Made by a program: the position numbers and the translations under genes | Shown here: positions 57,349 through 64,000 of the stretch, one piece after another | How the letters are laid out: each line of letters opens with the position of its first letter | How positions within the stretch are numbered: the stretch's first letter is position 1 | The notes under the pieces: model-generated | The model's input: the letters and a program-made list of their open reading frames with translations, nothing else | Database searches by the model: none | Told to the model about the DNA's origin: nothing | Source: Roseisolibacter agri | Lineage (GTDB): Bacteria > Gemmatimonadota > Gemmatimonadetes > Gemmatimonadales > Gemmatimonadaceae | Reading direction: 5' to 3' | Assembly: GCF_030159095.1 (NCBI RefSeq) | Contig: NZ_BRXS01000002.1 | Span: 310,001-374,000 of the forward strand | DNA: 64,000 nucleotides

Positions 57349-58065
57349 ATGCTGCACGAACTGCCGGAGTCCCGCCGTCGCCGCCGTCGCTCGACGCGCG
57401 GGCTGGTGACGAGCGTCGTCCTGCACGGTGGGCTGATCGTCCTCGTGGTCGTCGGCACCGCACGCGGCGATACCGCGCCGCCCACGCCGCCCGACGAGAC
57501 CATCGTCTATCAGGCGCCGCCGCCAGTGCCCGACGCGCCGCGGGCGCCTGAACAGCCGCGCGAGTCCACGACGCCCGCGCGTCCGGATCAGCCGACCGCG
57601 CCCGCGCTTCCTCAGCTGCCGGCGCCGATCGAGGTGCCGACGGAGATCCCGGTGCCCGGTCCGCCGACGCTCCCGCCCGACTTCTTCGAGCGGCGCGCGC
57701 TCGGCGCGCCTTCCGAGGCGGTATCCGGTGGAGCGCGCGCGGGCGGCGGCGATGCGCCGGCCGATGGCGTGTGGGCGTCGCACCTGGTGGAGCGCGCGGT
57801 GGAGCCGCTGCGCGGGGTGGCGCCGCGCTATCCCGAGACGCTGCGTGGCGCGGGCGTCGAGGGGACGGCGGTGGCCGAGTTCGTGGTGGACACCACGGGC
57901 CGCGTGGAGGCGGCGTCGGTGCGGTTCGCGGAGCGCGCGCATCCGCTGTTCGAGGAGGCGGTGCGTCAGGCGCTGCGCGGGATGCGGTTCCGGCCCGCGG
58001 AGGCGGGAGGGCGGGCGGTGCGGCAGCTGGTGCGGCAGCCGTTCGTGTTCGCGCTGACGCGGTGA
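57349..58065 (+). CDS. TonB family energy transducer
   Basis: 238 residues from ATG 57349. Short basic N-terminus, one membrane helix (about 20-38, LVTSVVLHGGLIVLVVVGTA), a Pro/Glu/Ala-rich periplasmic linker (45-110) and the TonB C-terminal domain (about 150-238: RYPETLRGAGVEGTAVAEFV, LFEEAVRQALRGMRFRPAEA). Links inner-membrane energy to outer-membrane transport; no ExbB/ExbD lies nearby. Ends 8 bp from the convergent RCC1 lipoprotein stop. Confidence 0.9.
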   Translation: MLHELPESRRRRRRSTRGLVTSVVLHGGLIVLVVVGTARGDTAPPTPPDETIVYQAPPPVPDAPRAPEQPRESTTPARPDQPTAPALPQLPAPIEVPTEIPVPGPPTLPPDFFERRALGAPSEAVSGGARAGGGDAPADGVWASHLVERAVEPLRGVAPRYPETLRGAGVEGTAVAEFVVDTTGRVEAASVRFAERAHPLFEEAVRQALRGMRFRPAEAGGRAVRQLVRQPFVFALTR

Positions 58066-58073
58066 GCGTGTTG

Positions 58074-60071
58074 CTACCGCTGCCCCGCCACCCGCGCGAT
58101 CCGCCACGCGAACGGGCTCGCCGGCACCACGCCGTCGCCGAGCAGCCCCTGGCCCCAGCACCACAGCACACCGTCGACGCCGAGCCCGCACGCGGCGCCG
58201 ACGTCCACCGAGAGTGCGCGCAGCGGGAAGTCCGGCGCCGCGCGCTCGGCGCGCTCGCGCAGATCGCCGACCGTCCCATCGCGCCGGAAGAACGACGAGC
58301 CCCAGCACCACGTCTCGCCGCTCGCGGTGAGCCCGCACGCCGCGCTGCCGCCGCTCGCGAGCGACACGAACGGCGGCGCGTCGGGAATCGGTGCCGGCAG
58401 CGGCGAGTTCTCGCGCCGCCCGTTCGTCAGCGCCTGGCCCCAGCAGCGCGCGACGCCCGCGAGGTCGAGCGCGCACGTCGACGCGAACGCGACCGGCCGC
58501 ACCAGCCGCGCGGGTGGAACCCCTTCCACCCGCCGCGGGCTCGGCTCGCACGCGGTGAAGCAGCCCGGCGCCTGCGGCGAGTCCGCGACGCCGATCTGGC
58601 CCGCGTAGTTCGAGCCCCAGCAGTACACCGCGCCGTCCGCCGTCACGCCGCACAGGTGGCTCGGCCCCACGCCGATCTGGCGGAACGCGACGGGGCTCGG
58701 CACGGGTCGCGGCAGGTCGGCCGTGCGCGACTCGTCGCCGAAGATCGGCGCCGACCATCCGCCCCAGCAGTGCACCGCGCCCGCGGTCGTCAGCAGGCAG
58801 GTGCCGTCGACGGCGGCGACGCGCAGCCCCGGCGCGATCGGCACGGGAACGGTCGACGTGCGCGCCGCCGTCGGCACGTAGCCCCAGCACTCCACCGTCG
58901 CGGCGTCGGTGAGTCCGCACACGCCCGAGCCGTTGCCGCTGCCAGCGACGAAGCGCGACGCGCTCTGCACGCGCACGGGGAGCGCGCTGCAGCGATACGC
59001 CGAACGCACCCACCACATGCGCCCCGCGCCGCTGAACGGCTGGAAGCTCTCGCAGCGGTCCACGATCTCGTCGGTGCCGAGCTGGCCGTACGAGCCGCTC
59101 CCCCAGCAGTAGATGCCGCCGTCGCGCGCGACCGCGCACGGCGCGCGCGGCACGACGTCCACAAACTCGATCGGCGCGGCGGGCGGCTTCACGACCACCA
59201 GCGCGCGCAGCGTGTCGGGACCGACGATCGCGGAGATCGTCGCGCGTCCGGGCGCGATCGCGGTGACCTCGCCGCTCGCGCTCACCGTCGCGACGCCGGG
59301 CGCCGACGTGCGCCAGCCGTCCGCGGTGATCACGCGCGCCTGCTGGTCCATCGGCAGCTCCTGCGCGCGCAGCGCGCGCGCGAGCCCCGGCAGCAGCACC
59401 GACGTGTCGGGGAAGACGTAGCGCGGCGGCGCCCACACGCGCACCGCCGCGCTCGCGCGCAGCGTGCCGAGCGTCGCGATCACCTCGGTGCGGCCGGGCG
59501 CGAGCGCGTGCAGGCGCGGCCCGGCGCTCGAGAAGCGGATCTCCGCGATCGTCGGATCGGCGGTCGTGAGGAGCGGCTGCCGGTCGCTCACCGTGCGTCC
59601 CAGGCTGTCGAACACCGTCACGAAGACGAGCGGCGCGCCACCGACGACGAGGCTGTCCCCCGTCGACACGACCACGCGCATCGCGCTCGGCTCCGGGAAG
59701 CGCACCGTCAGCTGCAGCGCGCCGCTGGCCGAACCCGAGTGCGCGAACACCTGCAGCGTGGCCGGACGCAGCGCGCGCAGACGCAGCGTCGCACCGTCGG
59801 CGACTCCGGCGATCGCCAGCGAGTCGGACCACGTCCACGTGACCGCGGCGCCCGGGACGGGCTGCCCGCTCGCGTCCACCGGGGCGGCGACGACCACCAG
59901 CGAGTCGCCCGGCGCGATGGTCGGCGTGGCGCTGCTGAGGCCCACCGTCGCGACGGCGGGCGGACCCACGGGCGCGGGATCGCCCTCGCCGCACCCGGCG
60001 AGTCCGAGCGCGAACACGAGCGCGAGCGCGACCGTCCGCGCGATGTGAAGCAGTTGCTGCCGATGCCGCAT
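58074..60071 (-). CDS. RCC1-repeat lipoprotein with Ig-like domains
   Basis: 665 residues from ATG 60071; lipobox LGLAGC (about 23-28). Three bacterial Ig-like (Big_2) units occupy about 40-290 (TVGLSSATPTIAPGDSLVVV, ISAIVGPDTLRALVVV). Then about seven RCC1 blades to the C-terminus, each with an aromatic-Cys-Trp-Gly motif: IYCWGSGSYGQLG, VYCWGSNYAGQIG, VLWCWGQGLLGDG, with paired Cys residues that probably form disulfides. Surface-exposed beta-propeller, probably binding; no enzyme activity expected. Confidence 0.88.
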   Translation of the reverse strand: MRHRQQLLHIARTVALALVFALGLAGCGEGDPAPVGPPAVATVGLSSATPTIAPGDSLVVVAAPVDASGQPVPGAAVTWTWSDSLAIAGVADGATLRLRALRPATLQVFAHSGSASGALQLTVRFPEPSAMRVVVSTGDSLVVGGAPLVFVTVFDSLGRTVSDRQPLLTTADPTIAEIRFSSAGPRLHALAPGRTEVIATLGTLRASAAVRVWAPPRYVFPDTSVLLPGLARALRAQELPMDQQARVITADGWRTSAPGVATVSASGEVTAIAPGRATISAIVGPDTLRALVVVKPPAAPIEFVDVVPRAPCAVARDGGIYCWGSGSYGQLGTDEIVDRCESFQPFSGAGRMWWVRSAYRCSALPVRVQSASRFVAGSGNGSGVCGLTDAATVECWGYVPTAARTSTVPVPIAPGLRVAAVDGTCLLTTAGAVHCWGGWSAPIFGDESRTADLPRPVPSPVAFRQIGVGPSHLCGVTADGAVYCWGSNYAGQIGVADSPQAPGCFTACEPSPRRVEGVPPARLVRPVAFASTCALDLAGVARCWGQALTNGRRENSPLPAPIPDAPPFVSLASGGSAACGLTASGETWCWGSSFFRRDGTVGDLRERAERAAPDFPLRALSVDVGAACGLGVDGVLWCWGQGLLGDGVVPASPFAWRIARVAGQR

Positions 60072-60125
60072 CCTGCACCCTACGGCGTGAACCTGCGTCG
60101 GGACAAGAGTGTGGACGGAGCGTGA

Positions 60126-60205
60126 ACAGCGAGCGTCGAGCGGCGAGCGGCGAGCGGCGAGCGGCGAGCGGCGAGCGGCGAGCGGCGAGCGGCGAGCGGC
60201 GAGCG
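60126..60205. repeat. 7-bp tandem array (GCGGCGA, nine perfect units)
   Basis: Nine exact GCGGCGA units at 60140-60202, bounded by GAGCGTCGA variants. It lies 55-135 bp upstream of the RCC1 lipoprotein start, in the 355-bp gene-free stretch before the M28 stop. Likely unstable in copy number (slipped-strand); the words are the same as in the block at 14250-14470. Confidence 0.85.
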
Positions 60206-60221
60206 TGACGACGATGCAGGT

Positions 60222-60346
60222 GGCGGGGACGGCGCGACACGGGCGGAGGCGACCTCGATCGCAGCAAGGAGACTCACGCGCAGCCGTGAGGCTCCGCAGC
60301 GGCCGCGATCGTTGGGAGCCGCAGCCCGCGTCGCGCCGTCCCCGCC
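60222..60346. repeat. Structured palindromic element, type F, copy 2
   Basis: Outer arms GGCGGGGACGGCGCGACACG and CGTCGCGCCGTCCCCGCC pair almost perfectly. Inner part 60257-60310 is GATCGCAGCAAGGAG ... GGCCGCGATC with inner stem CTCACG/CGTGAG and loop CGCAGC. Copy 1 at 24995 keeps the loop but has CCCGATG/CATCGGG, so both strands of the stem changed together. Confidence 0.8.
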
Positions 60347-60372
60347 GGCGCGCTGACATCAGGATGCACGAA

Positions 60373-60399
60373 GGGCCGGCCCCGAGACGGAGCCGGCCC
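60373..60399 (-). terminator. Hairpin downstream of the M28 peptidase
   Basis: GGGCCGGC and GCCGGCCC form an 8-bp perfect stem around CCCGAGACGGA, 28 bp after the M28 stop on its transcribed strand. Good candidate intrinsic-type terminator without a long T-tract. Confidence 0.6.
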
Positions 60400-60426
60400 C
60401 ACGAAGCTGCAAACGCGCGCGCTCCC

Positions 60427-62193
60427 TCAGCGCGGATCCTTCGTCACGCGCGGCGCGCCTGACGGCGACTGCTTCAGCATCGCCTCGCGGGCGGCGCGGA
60501 ACTCCGTGCCGGGCTTCCAGGTCGGCCACGTCCCCCCGTTCGCCACGCCGTACCCCACCTGGAACAGCGCGCGCAGGTCCTCGATCGCGCCGCTGAGGTC
60601 CCAGTCGGGCTTGATCTCGTCCGACGGCTTGTGGTAGTCCTCGGCCTCGTACTGCTCGCGCTTCTTCATGCCGTAGTCCGGCGCGCGACCGATGAAGTCC
60701 ACGCCCGATTCCACGTACAGCGCGGGCACGCCCTTCTTCGCGAACTCGAAGTGGTCCGAGCGGTAGAAGAAGCCCTTCTCCGGCTGCGGGTCGGGACGGA
60801 CCACGCGGTTGGCCGGCCGCAGCACCGCCGTCAGCGCGTCATCGAGCGTCGAGTTGCCGAGTCCGATGACCGTGAGGTCGCGCGTGCGGCCCCACTGGTT
60901 CACGCCGTCCATGTTGATGTCGGCCAGCGTCGTCGCCAGCGGCCAGAGCGGGTTCTCGGCGTAGAACTTCGCGCCCAGGAGGCCGCGCTCCTCGCCCGTC
61001 ACCGCGAGGAAGAGCAGCGAGCGGCGCGGCCGCTGCGGCAGCTTCGTGAACGCCTCCGCCATCTGCACGAGCGCCGCGGTGCCGCTCGCGTTGTCGAGCG
61101 CGCCGTTGAAGATCTGGTCGCCCTGGCGCGTCGTGTCGCGGCCGAAGTGGTCCCAGTGCGCCGTGTAGACGACGTGCTGCGCCTTCAGCTGCGGATCGCT
61201 CCCCTCAAGGCGCGCGACGACGTTGCGCGAGCGCACCTCGCGCACCGTGTTCCGCACGCTGAGGTCGGCCGTCGTGTTCGCGAGCGGCACCGCGCGGAAG
61301 CCCTTCGTGCGCGCGGCGACCTTCAGCGCGTCGAAGCTCTGCCCGGCGGCCGACAGCAGCTCGCGCGCCTTCTCGTTCGTCATCCACGCCTCGACCGTCA
61401 CGCGCGCGGGCTCGCCCGTGGGGGAGCGGATGTCGAAGTTCTCCTGGCCCCAGCTGCCGCTCACGACCTCCCACGGATAGCCCGCGGGGCCCGTCTCGTG
61501 GACGATGATCGCCGCCGCCGCGCCCTGCCGCGTGGCCTCCTCGTACTTGTAGGTCCAGCGGCCGTAGTACGTCATCGCGCGGCCGCGGAACATGGCGGGA
61601 TCGAGCGCGCGCTCGCTCGTGTCGTTCGCGGCCGCACCGGTGCGGCGCACCGGCGGGTCGTTGACGAGGATGACGACCGTCTTCCCCTTCACGTCGACGC
61701 CCGCGTAGTCGTTCCAGCCGTACTCCGGCGCGACGACGCCGTAGCCGACGAACACGACGTCGCTGCCGCGCACGACGTTCTCGGGCGCGGCGTGGCGCGC
61801 GACGGCGACGATGTCCTTCAGCGGCTCGAGCGCGATCGTGCGCCCGCCGGCGGTGAACGACGCCGTGCCGCGCCCCGTGTAGCCGACGAGCGTCACGTCC
61901 TGCACGTACGTGCCGTCGGGATTGCCGGGCGCGAGGCCCAGCCGCTGGAACTCGCGCGTCAGGTACGCGACGGTGCTGTCCTCGCCGCGCGTGCCGGGGC
62001 CGCGCCCCTCGAACGCGTCGCTCGACAGCACGCGGATGCGCGACAGCAGGCCGTCGGCGGTGATGCTCTCCAGTGCCTGGCGCGGCGCGGCCGGCGCCTG
62101 CGTGCGCGCCTGCGCGCGTGCGGTGGCAGGGAGGGCGAGGGTGACGGCCGCGCACGCGAGCGCGGCGCTGCGGACGATCGACGGATGGCGCAT
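60427..62193 (-). CDS. M28 family metallopeptidase, secreted
   Basis: 588 residues from ATG 62193 with signal peptide ([17 protein letters not shown]). The peptidase core is interrupted by a protease-associated (PA) domain (about 130-260, [20 protein letters not shown]). The zinc site is present: HWDHFG (His), NGALDNASG (Asp), [10 protein letters not shown] (Glu pair), ADINMDG (Asp) and DYHKPSDE (His). Aminopeptidase on exported peptides, like a bacterial PSMA homologue. Separate transcript between a hairpin and the zinc-ribbon gene. Confidence 0.92.
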   Translation of the reverse strand: MRHPSIVRSAALACAAVTLALPATARAQARTQAPAAPRQALESITADGLLSRIRVLSSDAFEGRGPGTRGEDSTVAYLTREFQRLGLAPGNPDGTYVQDVTLVGYTGRGTASFTAGGRTIALEPLKDIVAVARHAAPENVVRGSDVVFVGYGVVAPEYGWNDYAGVDVKGKTVVILVNDPPVRRTGAAANDTSERALDPAMFRGRAMTYYGRWTYKYEEATRQGAAAAIIVHETGPAGYPWEVVSGSWGQENFDIRSPTGEPARVTVEAWMTNEKARELLSAAGQSFDALKVAARTKGFRAVPLANTTADLSVRNTVREVRSRNVVARLEGSDPQLKAQHVVYTAHWDHFGRDTTRQGDQIFNGALDNASGTAALVQMAEAFTKLPQRPRRSLLFLAVTGEERGLLGAKFYAENPLWPLATTLADINMDGVNQWGRTRDLTVIGLGNSTLDDALTAVLRPANRVVRPDPQPEKGFFYRSDHFEFAKKGVPALYVESGVDFIGRAPDYGMKKREQYEAEDYHKPSDEIKPDWDLSGAIEDLRALFQVGYGVANGGTWPTWKPGTEFRAAREAMLKQSPSGAPRVTKDPR

Positions 62194-62280
62194 CAGGCGA
62201 CGAGGTTCGGTAGGACGTCGGCCCGGGCGGCGACGACGCATCTCTGAGTCTCGTGCCGGGCACCGCGCCCGGCAACCGCC

Positions 62281-62706
62281 TCACCCCTTCCAGGCCGTCC
62301 CCGACGCGACGAAGCCCTTCGGGTCGATCTTCCGTCGGTCCACGCGCCCGTCGCCGCCGCAGGCGCGGCACGGCTCGAACGCGCACACGTTCGGCGGCGC
62401 GGTCGTCGACATCACGGCGCCCGTGCCGCCACAGGGGCCGCAGTCCTGGACGCTCAGCTGCATGCTGGGCCGCGTCGACGCGAGGTTGCTGTGGAACACG
62501 TAGCCGACGCGCCCGCCGTGCCGGATCCGGTGCCACCGCCGATCCGCCGGGACGGCGCCGAGCCAGGTGACCAGCGTCGGCGGCTGGATGATGGCGAGGA
62601 CGTCGGCGGTCGGCGCGATGTCCGCCATCAGGCGCGTGTTCTTCGACTTGATGTAGAGCGAGCCGCCGACCTTCACGGCGTGGCGCGGATCGTACGGGCT
62701 GGGCAT
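62281..62706 (-). CDS. Small protein with SH3-like and DnaJ-type zinc-ribbon parts
   Basis: 141 residues. Residues 10-75 look like a bacterial SH3 fold (HAVKVGGSLYIKSKNTRLMA, GYVFHSNLASTRPSMQLSVQ). Then two CxxCxG zinc-finger knuckles as in DnaJ: CGPCGGTG (about 89-96) and CRACGGDG (about 113-120) with a further single Cys at VCAF. No J domain or other partner. Possibly a zinc-dependent binding protein; no function known. No signal peptide, so cytoplasmic. Confidence 0.7.
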   Translation of the reverse strand: MPSPYDPRHAVKVGGSLYIKSKNTRLMADIAPTADVLAIIQPPTLVTWLGAVPADRRWHRIRHGGRVGYVFHSNLASTRPSMQLSVQDCGPCGGTGAVMSTTAPPNVCAFEPCRACGGDGRVDRRKIDPKGFVASGTAWKG

Positions 62707-62963
62707 GGGCGTGGGGAGCGGGTGGCGAATGCCGTCACGCTACCGGCCACCCCGACGCCGCGCGTGGGACAGCTGACCCACCGCGTGACGCGCCGGCGGA
62801 CGCGCGCGTGACGCACGTCGCGGCGCGCGCGGCGCGCGGCGTGACGCCCGCGGCGAGCCGGCGCGGTTGCGACGGGGGGGGCGGGCGATACCTTCCCGGC
62901 ATACCCGTGGCCGCGGACGCCCAGGCGCTCCGCGGCCGCGACGCTGCGCAGCAATCACTCGCG

Positions 62964-64000
62964 ATGTCCAGCGGCACCATCGATCCCGACCCGGCGAGCG
63001 ACGCGCAGCGACGGCTGCTGGCGACGCTGCGCGATCCGGCGCGGCTGGCGGCGATCCGCGCCACCGGGCTGCTCGCGGACGAGCGCGTGGAGGCGCTGGA
63101 GCGCGTCGCGCGGCTGGCCGCGGTGGGGCTGCGCGCACCACTCGCGCAGGTGAACCTCGTCACCGACGCGGCGCAGGTGCCGGTGGCCGCGCACGTCGTG
63201 CCGCCGCACATCCCCGACGACTGGCGCACGCCCGTCGAGCTCTCGCGCTCGTACTGCCAGCACGTCGTCGGCGACGGCGCGCCGCTGCTGATCGACGATG
63301 CGCCGACGCATCCGCGCGTCCGCGACAACGCCGCCACGCGCGACGCGGGCATCGGCGCCTACCTCGGCGTACCCCTCCGCACGCCCGACGCGCAGCTGCT
63401 CGGCAGCCTGTGCGTGGTGGACTTCGAGCCGCGCGCGTGGAGCGCCGCCGACCTGCTGGTGCTCGACGACCTGGCCGCCGTCGCGTCGCTGGAGATCGCG
63501 CTGCGCGCCGCCGGCCGCGCCGCCAGCGACGAGGCGAGCCACGCCGTCGACCGCACCGAGCGGCTGCAGCGCCTGAGCGACGACCTCGCGCGCCCGCTCA
63601 CGCGCGCGGAGGCCGCGCGCCTGATCCTCGCGCACGTCGCCGACGCGATGGGCGCCTCGGGCGGCGGCGTGTTCGAGCGGCAGCCGGACGACGGCGCGCT
63701 CGTGCTGCTGGAGGCGATCGGCTATCGCGACGTGGTGCGGCGCGAGCACGCGCGCCTCGACGCCGACTCGCGCACGCCGGCGGCCGAGGCGGCGAGGCAC
63801 GCGCGTCCGGTGCTGGTCGGCTCGCGCGCGGCGTGGGACGCGGCCGGCTACCAGGCGCCGATGGAGGGACCGATCGGCGTCGGCGACGCGCCGGGCGGCG
63901 CGGCGGCCGCGTGGGCCGCGCTGCCGCTGATGGTCGACGACCGCGTGCTCGGCGTGCTCGCCCTGACGTTCGTGACGCCGCGCGCGTTCGACGCGGCGGA
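62964..64000 (+). CDS. GAF-domain signalling protein (3' end outside window)
   Basis: ATG 62964 then open to the window end (345 complete codons). First GAF about 25-185 (LERVARLAAVGLRAPLAQVN, SYCQHVVGDGAPLLIDDAPT, AYLGVPLRTPDAQLLGSLCV); second GAF about 200-345 (LARPLTRAEAARLILAHVAD, WAALPLMVDDRVLGVLALTF). It is probably the sensory N-terminus of a histidine kinase or cyclic-di-GMP/phosphatase protein; the output domain is not visible. Divergent from the zinc-ribbon gene. Confidence 0.85.
   Translation, partial: MSSGTIDPDPASDAQRRLLATLRDPARLAAIRATGLLADERVEALERVARLAAVGLRAPLAQVNLVTDAAQVPVAAHVVPPHIPDDWRTPVELSRSYCQHVVGDGAPLLIDDAPTHPRVRDNAATRDAGIGAYLGVPLRTPDAQLLGSLCVVDFEPRAWSAADLLVLDDLAAVASLEIALRAAGRAASDEASHAVDRTERLQRLSDDLARPLTRAEAARLILAHVADAMGASGGGVFERQPDDGALVLLEAIGYRDVVRREHARLDADSRTPAAEAARHARPVLVGSRAAWDAAGYQAPMEGPIGVGDAPGGAAAAWAALPLMVDDRVLGVLALTFVTPRAFDAA

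Noticed and set aside
60126-60205. Possible CRISPR-like array
   Set aside because: Units are 7 bp with no spacers and there are no cas genes; it is a simple tandem repeat.
1-64000. tRNA, rRNA, tmRNA and riboswitch genes
   Set aside because: Read for T-loop, acceptor and rRNA motifs on both strands and found none that I could support; the type A-F palindromes do not resemble known tRNAs or riboswitches.

Overview
The window is very GC-rich DNA (roughly 70-75% G+C by eye) that reads as a chromosomal segment of a Gemmatimonadota bacterium, Gemmatirosa/Gemmatimonas-like. This assignment is inferred from gene style, not a database match: an ECF sigma factor overlapping a Ser/Thr kinase with kinesin-light-chain TPRs, secreted S9, M1 and M28 peptidases, many lipoproteins, an RCC1/Ig-like lipoprotein, and a carboxypeptidase-regulatory-like secreted protein. 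No rRNA, tRNA, CRISPR array or transposase gene was recognised.

Layout. 1-5.9 kb: secreted serine hydrolase (cut by the window start), SIMPL protein, a three-gene unit (small ORF, TPR protein, AraC-type regulator) with a lower-GC middle, and a ring-cleaving dioxygenase. 6.2-15.9 kb: S9 peptidase, secreted regulatory-like protein, TetR plus FAD dehydrogenase, DHFR-fold reductase, SRAP repair protein, M23 peptidase, lipoprotein. 15.9-19.9 kb: a lower-GC two-gene operon encoding a Nudix hydrolase and a 1,194-residue HIT-PLD nuclease-SF2 helicase-DUF3427 fusion; this is the best candidate for an unusual defence or repair system here. 20-24.7 kb: LytS/LytTR two-component pair, DUF4440 protein, YCII-YCII-VOC operon. 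25.2-34.6 kb: a near-complete haem operon, hemG-hemA-hemE-hemH-hemC-hemD-hemB-hemL, with start-stop overlaps at most junctions. 34.7-48.4 kb: DoxX, sugar dehydrogenase, kinase/ECF pair, hydrolase-TPR fusion, PIG-L deacetylase, TspO, XRE regulator, membrane proteins. 48.4-52.8 kb: DUF6702, M1 peptidase, HupE/UreJ, AI-2E transporter, CsbD. 53-64 kb: glycerate kinase, lipoprotein, Tat-exported aldo/keto reductase, double Usp, TonB, RCC1 lipoprotein, M28 peptidase, small zinc-ribbon protein, and a GAF protein cut by the window end.

The strongest non-genic signal is a set of long (about 90-145 bp) near-perfect palindromes in the intergenic spaces. Their arms differ between copies but are made of GGAT words spaced 6-11 bp apart, mostly near 10 bp. 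All complete copies carry a related central hairpin (GTGGCG...CGCCAC, often with GACGTC), found in both orientations. They lie next to gene 3' ends or between co-directional genes and are missing from the short divergent promoter gaps. Some copies are mosaics or half elements. A separate palindrome type (24,995 and 60,222) shows compensatory base changes in its inner stem. Together these look like undescribed REP/REPIN- or MITE-like elements or structured RNA modules.
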